Source: Herminiimonas sp.
Lineage (GTDB): Bacteria > Pseudomonadota > Gammaproteobacteria > Burkholderiales > Burkholderiaceae
Direction: 5' to 3'
Length of the DNA stretch: 28,057 nt
NCBI GenBank assembly: GCA_014377155.1
Contig: JACMQD010000432.1
Location: 1 to 28,057 of the forward strand
Below, piece by piece: positions 16,766 to 25,205 of this stretch (the stretch's first letter is position 1; every line of letters begins with the position of its first letter). Position numbers and translations under genes: made by a program. The notes under the pieces were generated by a model. It was not told the origin of the DNA. It saw nothing but the letters and a program-made list of their open reading frames with translations, and did not search any database.

Positions 16766-17219
16766 GTATGCAGCATCGGCATGCGGTCAAAATTGTCGAG
16801 TTCCGGACAGCACGATTTGAGGTAATTCAATGGCCAGTTCTTGCTACACTCAACCAGCAGATCGAGCCTTGCCGGCGGTATGCGCGGCCACAGCCTAAGG
16901 ATGCGCATGAACCTTGCATCGAAAGGTGTGGTTCGCAGGTGGAGCTCATCGATACGAGCACTGGCAAACATCAGGCGGTCCGCCATCGCCATCGCAAGGA
17001 TGCTATCGATCACTCACGGCATTCTTGCCCTTTTTTGTGCAAAATTCAGGCTAGGCTTGTCGAGCAAATGATGGCGGAGCCGGCTATCAGCCAGACGAAA
17101 CTGACAGCCGACTTCTGGCAGACCTTGCTCCGGGCAGTTTGCCCCTCCTTCAGTGAGAACACTCATAGACAATCAGTAATCGCAGTGCGTTGCCGACGCC
17201 GCGAAAACGCCCCGCAAAG
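16766..17219. other. Intergenic between convergent genes, no gene recognised
   Basis: Open frames exist on both strands (16762-17460 plus, 16576-17013 minus) but overlap the flanking genes and show no family motifs. The minus frame has a protein-like stretch (DELHLRTTPFDARFM) that I cannot assign. No clear bidirectional terminator was seen. Confidence 0.4.
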
Positions 17220-18095
17220 TCAGATGAACGGGTCATCCGAGAACCGCTTGCTGTACTCCGCAACATCGATGTTCGCCTGGTGTATCAGGTTTTGCAGCAC
17301 ACGCGATTCTTTGTTCAGAATCGCGATAACCTGCGTTTGTGTCTCCATGTCGATGCTTTCGACTCTGGCCGAAATGCTGATCGCACCCAATGGTGCGCCG
17401 GCGCTGTCGCGCACCAGGATGCCGACACCGCTGATGCCGGAAATCATGCGACTGTCATGACAGGCATATCCGGTTTCCTTCGCTTCCCGGGCGATTTCCA
17501 GCAGCAGGGGCACGGTCAGTTTTCCATATGCGGACAGGCGGCGCGCATTTGCCGACACAATGCGTTCGATCTCGTCGTCAGGTAACGAAATGAGTAATGC
17601 AAGGCTACCCGCACCGACACCCAGAGGGCGATGCGCTCCGACTCCGAGAATCGGCAGATCCATCGGACGAGCGGAATCCGCATCGGCACTGGCAATCGAA
17701 ATGGCGTCGAACTTGCTGCGGATCGTCATGTAAGCGGTGCAGCCAGTTTGCGCCGCGATACGTATGAGTGAGGGCGCGCAGATTTCGCGTAACTTGAACT
17801 GGGATGCGGCCGTTAGTCCCAACTCGAACAGGCCATAACCCAGCATGTAACGCAGGCTGGTTGGACGTTGCATGATCAGTCCCTCGCGGATCAGGCACAT
17901 CAGGATGCGATGGATTGTCGTGCGCTTCAGGTTAAGTTGCTTCGACAAGTCGACCAGTCGCAGTCCATCGGCGCTGTACGACGCAATCTCACGAAGGATG
18001 CGCGCGGCTCGTTCAATGCTCTGGGTCCCGCTCGCAGTTTCATCGTCCTTGCTTTGCGCCGGTTTGCGGCTGGCGATCTTTTTAGAATCACTCAT
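17220..18095 (-). CDS. IclR-family transcriptional regulator, divergent from the ABC importer
   Basis: A 291-residue IclR-type regulator. A polar N-terminal extension (1-24) precedes the winged helix (about 25-88), with SIERAARILREIASYSADGLRLVDLS and QLNLKRTTIHRILMCLIREGLI. The effector domain (about 100-275) includes LPILGVGAHRPLGVGAGSLALL and ETGYACHDSRMISGISGVGILV, both characteristic. It is divergent from the ABC importer genes and almost certainly regulates them. The 225-bp divergent region holds four ACTAA-type half-sites, listed separately, that are candidates for its operator. Confidence 0.93.
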   Translation of the reverse strand: MSDSKKIASRKPAQSKDDETASGTQSIERAARILREIASYSADGLRLVDLSKQLNLKRTTIHRILMCLIREGLIMQRPTSLRYMLGYGLFELGLTAASQFKLREICAPSLIRIAAQTGCTAYMTIRSKFDAISIASADADSARPMDLPILGVGAHRPLGVGAGSLALLISLPDDEIERIVSANARRLSAYGKLTVPLLLEIAREAKETGYACHDSRMISGISGVGILVRDSAGAPLGAISISARVESIDMETQTQVIAILNKESRVLQNLIHQANIDVAEYSKRFSDDPFI

Positions 18096-18128
18096 GTAAT
18101 ACCTTTCAAATTCAAGACGTCCATATAA

Positions 18129-18226
18129 CGGACTACTAAATTGTACCCCTGCAATACTAAGTTGCTGATTTTACCTATATGTTTAGGGTGAAGATTCGCT
18201 CAGCCACTTTAGTATAAATTTTAGTC
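18129..18226. promoter_or_regulatory. Cluster of ACTAA half-sites in the IclR/ABC divergent promoter
   Basis: ACTAAATTG (18135-18143) and ACTAAGTTG (18156-18164) are direct repeats with starts 21 bp apart, two helical turns. On the opposite strand two further ACTAAA copies occur (18208-18213 and 18219-18224 on the plus coordinates, reading TTTAGT). Each group also contains one GGACTA and one ATACTAA. The arrangement suggests a multi-site operator for the divergent IclR protein. Confidence 0.45.
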
Positions 18227-18320
18227 CATATTGTGGCGCTTCATTTCCGTGCATCGGCGGCACACTTTGGTGCAAATCGATTCGCGGCCGCACTTTATTG
18301 AAACATCCTTGAGGGTCCAG

Positions 18321-19514
18321 ATGAATAAGCCAGTTCTGATGTTCAAATCCGCAGCATTTTTGACCTCTTTGTTGATGGCAACGTGCCTGCAGTCCGCGCA
18401 TGCGGAAGAAAGCAAGTCTTGCATTGGTTTTTCCGGTGCCATGACCGGGCCTGCCGCTTTTGGCGCCGCAGCGATGCAAATGGGTGCCGAAGTGGCGATC
18501 GACGAAATCAACGCCAAGGGTGGCATCCTGGGCAAGAAGCTTTCACTGATCATGTATGACGACGCAGGGGCGCCGCCCAAAGGGGTGGACAACGTGCGCC
18601 GAATCGCGTTGGCGGACAAATGTGTCGCGATCCTGGGTGGTTACCACAGTGGGGTGGCATTGGCGCAACGGGAACCGATTGAACAGATCGGGATTCCGTA
18701 CATGGGCGTGATGGGCGCCGGAACAAAAATCATCGAGCATGAAACCGGCACCAATAACTGGATGTTTCGTGTGTCAGCCAAAGACCGCTGGGTGGCAGAG
18801 TACTTGAGCGCTGTCGCACTGGAACGCGCGCCAACCAGAAAAATCGCCGTGTTTTATGAAAACACCGGCTGGGGAAATGGCGCTGCGCCCGACGTCAAGG
18901 CCGCACTGGAGGCAAAAGGTATCAAGCCGGTCGCCATGGAAACCTTCAACTGGGGTGACCAGGACATGACGCCCCAACTGATGCGAGCCCGCACCGCTGG
19001 TGCCGAAGTGATCGTGATGTTTGCACTGGACCGTGAGGGAAACCAGATACTGCGAAGCATGGACAAGCTGAATTACAAACCGGTGGTTGCCGGCGCGTGG
19101 GGCCTTGCCGGGAACCTGGGCGAGCTTGCAGGTCCGCTTGCCAACGGTGTTTTCGTCGTCCAGACGTTTAGCTGGATGGGTAAGCAGGATGCGAAAACTG
19201 CGTCGATCTACGGCGCGATTGCACGCAAATTCAAGCTGAAAAGTCCAGCCGAACTGCGCATGGGCAGTGGCACCGCAAACTCATACGACGCGGTGCACAT
19301 TCTGGCAAAGGCAATCGAGGCAGCGGGCAGCTATGACCGCGCCAAGGTACGTGATGAGCTGTTTAACGTGAAGTACCAGGGCCTGGTCGCAAACTACGAT
19401 CCAGCGTTCGGCAAGACTGCAGAAGCCCATGACGCCATCAAGCAAAAGGACTACAAACTGACGGTGTGGCAGAACGGTTTGTTGATCCCGAAATCGCAGT
19501 CAGATTACAAGTAA
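18321..19514 (+). CDS. ABC importer periplasmic substrate-binding protein (LivJ/HAAT type)
   Basis: A 397-residue type I periplasmic binding protein of the branched-chain amino acid (HAAT) family. A signal peptide is evident: Met-Asn-Lys, a hydrophobic core (SAAFLTSLLMAT) and a cleavage site after SAHA (residue 28). The mature protein starts with CIGFSGAMTGPAAFGAAAMQMGAEVAIDEINAKGGILGKK, the standard opening of this family, then continues with VRRIALADKCVAILGGYHSG. The ATG at 18321 follows GAGGG; an open frame back to 18231 is not needed. The ligand cannot be deduced; relatives bind amino acids, amides, urea and aromatic acids. It is the first gene of the importer operon, with 66 bp to livH. 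Confidence 0.93.
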   Translation: MNKPVLMFKSAAFLTSLLMATCLQSAHAEESKSCIGFSGAMTGPAAFGAAAMQMGAEVAIDEINAKGGILGKKLSLIMYDDAGAPPKGVDNVRRIALADKCVAILGGYHSGVALAQREPIEQIGIPYMGVMGAGTKIIEHETGTNNWMFRVSAKDRWVAEYLSAVALERAPTRKIAVFYENTGWGNGAAPDVKAALEAKGIKPVAMETFNWGDQDMTPQLMRARTAGAEVIVMFALDREGNQILRSMDKLNYKPVVAGAWGLAGNLGELAGPLANGVFVVQTFSWMGKQDAKTASIYGAIARKFKLKSPAELRMGSGTANSYDAVHILAKAIEAAGSYDRAKVRDELFNVKYQGLVANYDPAFGKTAEAHDAIKQKDYKLTVWQNGLLIPKSQSDYK

Positions 19515-19580
19515 TTTGAACGGGCGCGAGATGGCCTGGCCGTCGCCGTCAAATGTGGAAATTTGCAAAGGAAAGCGCAC

Positions 19581-20456
19581 GTGAGCACGTTTCTTCAGTA
19601 TGTACTGAGCGGGATTTCAATCGGGGCCATCTATAGCCTGGTGGCCCTGGGTTTCTACATCATGTGGTCTGCGTGCAAGGCAGTCAATTTTGCGCACGGC
19701 GATGTGCTGATGGTCGGCGCGGTGCTGGCGGTAGTCTGCAACGATGTCGGCGTACCGCAAGTCATCGCCATTCCGGTTGCAATCGGCATATGTGTTGGCT
19801 ACGGCATGCTCATCGAGCGCTTCGCAGTCCGTCCGTTCAACCGCGAGTCGAATGCAATCGGCTGGATGCTCACGACGATTGCGATCGGCATCATGATCGA
19901 AAGTTTCGCCACGATCAAGTTCGGGTCGTTCGCACGCGCATTGCCTTCACCTGGCGTCGACCGGCCTATCAGTGTGTTTGGCGCGGGAATTTATGTGCAG
20001 GAACTGGTCATCCCGGTATTCGTACTGGTGTTCGTAATCGGCCTGGAAATTTTCTACCGGCGCACGATGCTGGGCCGCGCGATGCGGGCGGTTGCGTTCA
20101 ATCGAACAGCTGCCGGCATGATGGGCATTAACGTCGGCCGCGTGACTGCATTCTCGTTCGGTCTGGCCGCAGGGCTGGGCGGTGCGGCCGGAATTCTGAT
20201 CGGTCCGATCATCCAGGTGTCGTCCACCATGGGTGTCTTGATTGGACTAAAAGGATTTGCCGTCGCCATCATGGCCAGTATTACCAGTGCCCGCGGCGTT
20301 GTAATCACGGGGTTACTTTACGGCGTACTCGAGAAATTTGTCGAGGGCTACATCAGTTCGGCTGCGCGAGAAGTGGTCGGGTTCTCCGTAATGATCCTGA
20401 TTCTGCTTGCCTGTCCCCAAGGCCTGTTCGGGCGCAAGGAGTTTACGAAAGTATGA
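19581..20456 (+). CDS. ABC importer permease, LivH type
   Basis: A 291-residue inner-membrane permease of the HAAT importer. Typical LivH features are LQYVLSGISIGAIYSLVALGFYIMW, VNFAHGDVLMVGA (the LivH hallmark), FYRRTMLGRAMRAVAFN, which is the cytoplasmic coupling loop, and the final PQGLFGRK. I choose the GTG at 19581 as start because AAAGGAAAG lies just before it; an in-frame TTG at 19563 lies upstream of that site. It overlaps the next gene by ATGA at 20453-20456. Confidence 0.92.
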   Translation: MSTFLQYVLSGISIGAIYSLVALGFYIMWSACKAVNFAHGDVLMVGAVLAVVCNDVGVPQVIAIPVAIGICVGYGMLIERFAVRPFNRESNAIGWMLTTIAIGIMIESFATIKFGSFARALPSPGVDRPISVFGAGIYVQELVIPVFVLVFVIGLEIFYRRTMLGRAMRAVAFNRTAAGMMGINVGRVTAFSFGLAAGLGGAAGILIGPIIQVSSTMGVLIGLKGFAVAIMASITSARGVVITGLLYGVLEKFVEGYISSAAREVVGFSVMILILLACPQGLFGRKEFTKV

Positions 20457-22279
20457 AACAGCTACTATTGAAGCGACTGGGATTTCCCGTGCTGGTGCTG
20501 GCCTTGGCCGCCGTGCTGTATGCACTGCCGCTCCTGGTATCAAATTCCTACGAGTTGCGCGTCTGGATGCTGCTGCTGATTTACGCGTTGGTCGCATTGG
20601 GGCTGAACATATTGACTGGATTGACCGGCTTGGTGAGCCTGGGGCAAGCCGGCATATTCGCTGTTGGCGCATATGCCGTAGCAGTGCTGTCGACCAAATT
20701 CGGTTTGAGCTTCATTCCGTGTATGGCAGTTGCCATCGCGCTATCTGCCGCGCTCGGTGCACTGCTTGCGTATCCGACCGTACGGGTGCGCGGTGTCTAC
20801 CTTACCGTCATCACCATTGCCTTCGGCATCATCGTGGAAAATATCGCAATCGAATGGCAGAGCTTGACCGGCGGCACCGGAGGTATTTCAAGCATCCCGC
20901 ATGCCACCCTTTTTGGTGTGAAGCTCGATGACAACGGTTATTTCTATCTGTTGGTAGCAATGTTTTTGGCCGCATTCATTTTCCACTATAACGTGATCAA
21001 ATCACGCTATGGCCGTGCGATGCGGGCTGTGAACCAGAGTGAAACCGCAGCGCGTACGGTTGGCATTAATCCGATCGTCATCCGGCTCATGTCGTTCGTC
21101 ATCGCTGCCGGCTTTGCCGGTGCGGCAGGTGGCGCGTATGCGTACCTGAACCGGTACGTGAATCCAGATACTTTTCGCTTCGACGATTCCGTCCGCTTTC
21201 TGTTGATGGTCATTTTGGGCGGGTCGGGTACGATCTTCGGTCCTGTATTGGGAGCCGGCGTGCTGACCTTCATTCCGGAACTCCTGCAGGCGTTCGGCGC
21301 CTGGCAGCGGTTTGCCTATGGAGCGCTATTGGCGCTGGTCATGTTCGGCATGCCGTTTGGTATCGTCGGAACGTTCCATTTGTGGACGCGCCGGTTTGGC
21401 ACGAAGGTCAGTCGCCGTTCACGACCGTGGCCGTGCATCGATCAGGACACGAACGCATTGCTGCATTCCAGTGCGAAGGCGGGCGATGTTTGCCTCCGTA
21501 CGGATGAGTTGTCGATGGCGTTTGGTGGCTTGATTGCAAACGACAAGATCAGCGAATCGCTCAAATCCGGCATGGTGCATTCCGTCATCGGTCCAAACGG
21601 TGCTGGCAAGTCGACGTTCATCAACTGCATCTCCGGCTTCTACAAGCCGACAAGCGGCCGGATTACTTTCATGGGGCAGCCTGCAACCGGAAAAGGCAGT
21701 CATCAACTCGCTCGTATGGGCTTGGCACGTACATTCCAGAATACGGAACTGTTCGGCGATATGACGGTGCTTGAAAATGTGCTGGTCGGCGCCGACTCAC
21801 GCTATCAAAGCGGCCTGTTTGCCACATTGTTCCGGCTGCCATCGTTTTTTGCTGACGAGCGTCGCTACGCGCAGCAGGCGCAACGCCTGCTGGAATATGT
21901 CGGGCTCGACGATTATGCCCAAGAGAAGGCGCGCAACCTGCCATTCGGCCACCAGCGCTGCCTTGAAATTGCTCGCGCACTGGCGATGTCACCCACCCTG
22001 CTGCTGCTGGACGAACCAGCGGCAGGGCTTACGCATGGCGAAATCGAGGATCTGATGAAACTGATCCGCAACATTGCATCACACCAGATCACGGTGCTTC
22101 TGGTGGAGCATCACGTCGATATGATCATGGCGATTTCAGATCATGTCACGGTCCTGGACTATGGCAAGGTCATCGCGTCTGGCACGGTGCAGCAGGTACG
22201 CAACGACCCCGCCGTGATCGAAGCATATTTCGGCACCGGCGGCACCATCGAAACAGTACCGAGCGAGGAAACCGTATGA
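20453..22279 (+). CDS. Fused LivM permease - LivG ATPase of HAAT importer
   Basis: A 608-residue natural fusion. Residues 1 to about 312 are a LivM-type permease (LNILTGLTGLVSLGQAGIFAVGAYA, then KSRYGRAMRAVNQSETAARTVGI as the coupling loop, then LGGSGTIFGPVLGA). A basic linker follows (about 313-345). Residues from about 347 on form a LivG-type ATPase with Walker A GPNGAGKST (380-388), signature LPFGHQR (496-502, the form usual in LivG in place of LSGGQ), Walker B LLLLDEP (516-522) and the switch region VEHHVD (551-556). No stop or frameshift separates the halves. It is coupled to the genes on both sides by ATGA overlaps. LivM-LivG fusions are known in proteobacterial HAAT importers. Confidence 0.94.
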   Translation: MKQLLLKRLGFPVLVLALAAVLYALPLLVSNSYELRVWMLLLIYALVALGLNILTGLTGLVSLGQAGIFAVGAYAVAVLSTKFGLSFIPCMAVAIALSAALGALLAYPTVRVRGVYLTVITIAFGIIVENIAIEWQSLTGGTGGISSIPHATLFGVKLDDNGYFYLLVAMFLAAFIFHYNVIKSRYGRAMRAVNQSETAARTVGINPIVIRLMSFVIAAGFAGAAGGAYAYLNRYVNPDTFRFDDSVRFLLMVILGGSGTIFGPVLGAGVLTFIPELLQAFGAWQRFAYGALLALVMFGMPFGIVGTFHLWTRRFGTKVSRRSRPWPCIDQDTNALLHSSAKAGDVCLRTDELSMAFGGLIANDKISESLKSGMVHSVIGPNGAGKSTFINCISGFYKPTSGRITFMGQPATGKGSHQLARMGLARTFQNTELFGDMTVLENVLVGADSRYQSGLFATLFRLPSFFADERRYAQQAQRLLEYVGLDDYAQEKARNLPFGHQRCLEIARALAMSPTLLLLDEPAAGLTHGEIEDLMKLIRNIASHQITVLLVEHHVDMIMAISDHVTVLDYGKVIASGTVQQVRNDPAVIEAYFGTGGTIETVPSEETV

Positions 22280-23007
22280 CAGTGCCATTGCTCAAAGTCG
22301 AAAACCTGTGCGTCAACTACGGGCATATCGAGGCCACCCGCGGCATCTCGATTGAAGTTGCGCAAGGGGAGTTCGTGGGCGTGATCGGTTCCAATGGCGC
22401 CGGCAAGAGCTCGACCATGAAAGCGGTGGCCGGTGTGGTCAAGTCGGTGTCGGGCACTATCCTGTTTGCTGGCGAGCCGGTCCACGGGTTGCAGTCGCAT
22501 GACATGGTTCGGCGCGGCGTCGCCCTCGTGCCTGAGGGTCGATTCGTCTTCGCCGATCAGAGTACGGAAGACAACCTGATACTGGGCGGCTATGTTCAGG
22601 CCGAGCGCGACGGCGTGGGGGCCGTGCGTGAGGATATTGATCGCATGTACGAACTGTTCCCGCGTTTGAAGGAGCGGCGCTCGCAGCTGGCAGGTTCACT
22701 TTCCGGTGGCGAACAGCAGATGCTGGTTATTGCACGCGGGCTGATGTCGCGCCCGCGGCTTCTGATGATCGATGAATTGTCGCTCGGCCTGGCACCGAAA
22801 ATCCTTGATTTCTTGTTTCCGGTTCTGGTCGAGCTGAATCGGCAGGGGCTATCGATCCTGCTCGTGGAGCAGATCGCCACCCGCGCCCTGGCTGTGACAA
22901 CGCGCGCCTACGTGATGGAAAACGGTCACGTCAAGCTCAGTGGTGCATCGAGCCAGCTGGCGCATGACCCGGCCGTGATGGAGGCCTATCTGGGCAAGCA
23001 GCATTGA
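22276..23007 (+). CDS. ABC importer ATPase, LivF type
   Basis: A 243-residue ATPase. Walker A GSNGAGKSS (38-46), signature LSGGEQQ (142-148), Walker B LLMIDEL (162-168) and the switch region VEQ are all present. LVPEGRFVF (84-92) is the usual LivF sequence. It starts in the stop of the LivM-LivG gene (ATGA) and pairs with the LivG half to drive transport. It is the last gene of the importer operon, followed by a strong terminator. Confidence 0.94.
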   Translation: MTVPLLKVENLCVNYGHIEATRGISIEVAQGEFVGVIGSNGAGKSSTMKAVAGVVKSVSGTILFAGEPVHGLQSHDMVRRGVALVPEGRFVFADQSTEDNLILGGYVQAERDGVGAVREDIDRMYELFPRLKERRSQLAGSLSGGEQQMLVIARGLMSRPRLLMIDELSLGLAPKILDFLFPVLVELNRQGLSILLVEQIATRALAVTTRAYVMENGHVKLSGASSQLAHDPAVMEAYLGKQH

Positions 23008-23042
23008 TGCTCGCATCAAACCAATATCGAATCCGATCAAAG

Positions 23043-23083
23043 ATGCTCTGGCGCTGCCTGTGGGGCTGCGCCAGAGCATTTTA
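23043..23083 (+). terminator. Rho-independent terminator after the ABC importer operon
   Basis: ATGCTCTGGCGC (23043-23054) and GCGCCAGAGCAT (23068-23079) form a perfect 12-bp stem with a 13-nt loop, followed by TTTTAAAA. It lies 35 bp after the LivF stop. It separates the importer from the cyclase gene, although read-through is possible. Confidence 0.88.
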
Positions 23084-23130
23084 AAAGTAGAGATAGTCGC
23101 CTTTAACCACCGCCTCAATGGAGATTTAGC

Positions 23131-23832
23131 ATGACCCAACGTATCGTCGATTTGACCCTTACACTTTCAGACAACATGCCGGCACACAAAATGTTCCAGA
23201 GACCCATCGTCGCACCACACCTGACGCATGAAAAGACCAAATCCTTTGGCCTCGGGACGCCAAGCGATCCGATGACGTTCGCGACGACATTCATCAGCAC
23301 CCTGGATCACATAGCGACACACGTTGATGCTTTTTTTCATACCGATCCGAATGGTCTGTCGGTGGACCAGATGCCGCTCGAAATGTTCATGGGCAAGTCT
23401 GTCTGCTTCGACATGACGCACATTCCAGACCTCGGCGATATCGACGTCAGCGATCTGGAAGAGGCAGAGCGTCTCACCGGCATTAAAGTCGATGGCCACA
23501 TCGTGCTGTTCAATACCGGCCTGCATAAACGACATTATCCAGATATCAAAGTCGTCTGGAGCAACTGCGGCTTGACCGCAGAAGCAACCCACTGGCTGGC
23601 CGATCGCGGCTCAAAGTTGCATGGCGTCGAAGGTCCATCGACCGACAAGCCGTCCCACAGTCTGTTTCCAAGCCATCGTGTCTGTCGCGATCGCGGCATT
23701 TCGCACTACGAATGGCTGGTCAATCTTGAAGAGCTGGTCGGCAAGGGTGAATACATGTTTTACGGCGCGCCACTGAAGATCGAGCAAGGCAGTGGATCGC
23801 CGGTACGCGCCTGGGCCGTGCTGAACGACTAA
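23131..23832 (+). CDS. Cyclase-family metal-dependent hydrolase (kynurenine formamidase / isatin hydrolase-like)
   Basis: A 233-residue member of the cyclase family (KynB/isatin-hydrolase-like), which uses Mn2+ or Zn2+ to hydrolyse amide or lactam bonds. The metal-binding motif is present as His60-x-x-Thr63-His64-x-Asp66-x3-His70, in LDHIATHVDAFFHT; the usual glycine before the Thr is Ala62. The opening IVDLTLTLSDNMPAH is typical of the family, and GVEGPSTDKPSH matches the later conserved region. The ATG at 23131 is preceded by GGAG. It sits downstream of the importer and upstream of the CobW and amidase genes, suggesting it hydrolyses the imported compound. Whether the substrate is formylkynurenine, isatin or another cyclic amide is not decided; no kynureninase or tryptophan dioxygenase gene is nearby. 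Confidence 0.85.
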   Translation: MTQRIVDLTLTLSDNMPAHKMFQRPIVAPHLTHEKTKSFGLGTPSDPMTFATTFISTLDHIATHVDAFFHTDPNGLSVDQMPLEMFMGKSVCFDMTHIPDLGDIDVSDLEEAERLTGIKVDGHIVLFNTGLHKRHYPDIKVVWSNCGLTAEATHWLADRGSKLHGVEGPSTDKPSHSLFPSHRVCRDRGISHYEWLVNLEELVGKGEYMFYGAPLKIEQGSGSPVRAWAVLND

Positions 23833-23869
23833 ACACACCTTACAAGATCGGACTTGCATTGTTACACCG

Positions 23870-23914
23870 ACCGGGCATTGTCAGTCGCTCTTCGATACAG
23901 AGCGACGACCCGGT
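23870..23914 (+). other. Two-part hairpin between the cyclase and CobW genes
   Basis: An outer ACCGGG/CCCGGT stem (23870-23875 and 23909-23914) encloses a perfect 8-bp inner stem GTCGCTCT/AGAGCGAC (23884-23891 and 23899-23906). TTTATAA follows rather than a clean T-tract, so it could be a terminator for the cyclase gene or part of the CobW leader. A second structured element follows at 23952-23979, where GGCGC/GCGCC encloses CCCG/CGGG. Confidence 0.45.
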
Positions 23915-24012
23915 TTATAACGCGGGTTTGAAGCCGCCGATCCAGCGTTGCGGCGCGGTCCCGAGTCGGGTTTTGCGCCACGGCGCTTTTCAACACTATT
24001 GAGAAACAAGCG

Positions 24013-25188
24013 ATGAACCAGCTTCAGCAATCCGAACAGCGTATTCCGATCACCTTGTTGACAGGTTTTCTAGGCTCCGGAAAAACCACGTTAGTCAACC
24101 ACATACTATCGAATCCGAACAGTGGCAAGATCGCGGTCATCGTCAACGAATTTGGTGATATCGGCATCGACGGCGACTTGATTACCAAAACATCCGAGGA
24201 CATGCTGGAATTGAGCAACGGTTGCATCTGCTGCTCCAGCAAGGACGATCTGATGGAGGCGCTGTACAAGCTCTACATGCGCAAGGCCGGACTGATCGAA
24301 CCGAAAATAGAATTCGACCGCATACTCATCGAAACGACGGGCTTAGCCGATCCGACTCCGCTGGCACAGGCTTTTTATACGGACATGTCATTGAGCCTGA
24401 CGTATCGGCTCGATGCCATAATCACCATGGTCGACGTCAAGCACGTCGTATCCCAGGTCGCCGATTCGCCTGAAGCGCGACGCCAGCTGGCCATGGCCGA
24501 CAAAATCATTTTCAATAAACGCGACCTCGCCACCGAAACCGAATACCAGCAGGCCATATCTGTGGTCCGAGCGTTCAATCCATTGTCGCCAAAAGAGACG
24601 GCCAGTTACGGTGTCGTGCCAATTGGCCAGCTGATCGACCTGAACCTGTTCGATCCGAACAGCAGGGAAACCGCCATCGCAGCATGGATCGGGTTGCGCG
24701 CAGACGATCACGGAGGGGCCGTCCAGGAAGAAGTGGACGAAGCGGCGACGGAACACTGCGTCATGTGCGATGACGCAACGGAGCATACCCACGAACAGAC
24801 CCATGGAGGTTCACACAAGCATGCGCATGTTCATGTTCATGCGAAGCATCTTGACGGAATTTCCGCAATCAGCATGCGTGAGGAACATCCGCTTGATTAT
24901 CAGAAAATGATGCAGTTTCTTGCTCGCCTGACCGCTGACCATGGCACCGATCTGTACCGTGTTAAGGGCCTGATCCGATTTGCCAACGTCGAGCGGCCGG
25001 TCATCTTGCAAGGCGTGCAAACCGTCTTCAGTCCGCTCGCTTATGCAGAAAAATGGCCTGACGAGCATGCCGAAACTCGGTTGGTCATTATCGGCAAGCA
25101 TCTCGACACAGCCAGGATAAAACAGGATTTTTCCCTTTGCGTTGCTGTCGAGGCGGATGTACTCGACCGTGCGCTTGGCATGATCTGA
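24013..25188 (+). CDS. CobW/COG0523 G3E-family GTPase, putative metallochaperone
   Basis: A 391-residue COG0523 GTPase. The N-terminal GTPase domain shows Walker A GFLGSGKTT (18-26), the metal-binding CxCC motif as CICC (71-74), ETTGLADP (107-114) and NKRD (168-171). A metal-binding insertion (248-279) is rich in His, with Cys-Val-Met-Cys followed by repeated His pairs. The CobW C-terminal domain covers about 283-391. These proteins insert or deliver Zn, Co, Fe or similar metals. The gene is 17 bp from the amidase start, so they are probably co-transcribed, and the metal-dependent cyclase just upstream is a plausible client. CobW-type proteins also act as activators of nitrile hydratase beside amidase genes, but no nitrile hydratase subunit is in the window. 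Confidence 0.92.
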   Translation: MNQLQQSEQRIPITLLTGFLGSGKTTLVNHILSNPNSGKIAVIVNEFGDIGIDGDLITKTSEDMLELSNGCICCSSKDDLMEALYKLYMRKAGLIEPKIEFDRILIETTGLADPTPLAQAFYTDMSLSLTYRLDAIITMVDVKHVVSQVADSPEARRQLAMADKIIFNKRDLATETEYQQAISVVRAFNPLSPKETASYGVVPIGQLIDLNLFDPNSRETAIAAWIGLRADDHGGAVQEEVDEAATEHCVMCDDATEHTHEQTHGGSHKHAHVHVHAKHLDGISAISMREEHPLDYQKMMQFLARLTADHGTDLYRVKGLIRFANVERPVILQGVQTVFSPLAYAEKWPDEHAETRLVIIGKHLDTARIKQDFSLCVAVEADVLDRALGMI

Positions 25189-25205
25189 TCTTAGGCGCCA
25201 AGCAT

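Noticed and set aside
16762..17460. Plus-strand open frame of 232 residues
   Set aside because: It overlaps the IclR gene in antisense, is rich in Arg, Cys and Ser, and has no recognisable motif.
23131..23832. Assignment of the cyclase as kynurenine formamidase (kynB)
   Set aside because: The metal motif fits the wider cyclase family, but the neighbourhood has no tryptophan-pathway genes and the motif has Ala in place of the usual Gly.
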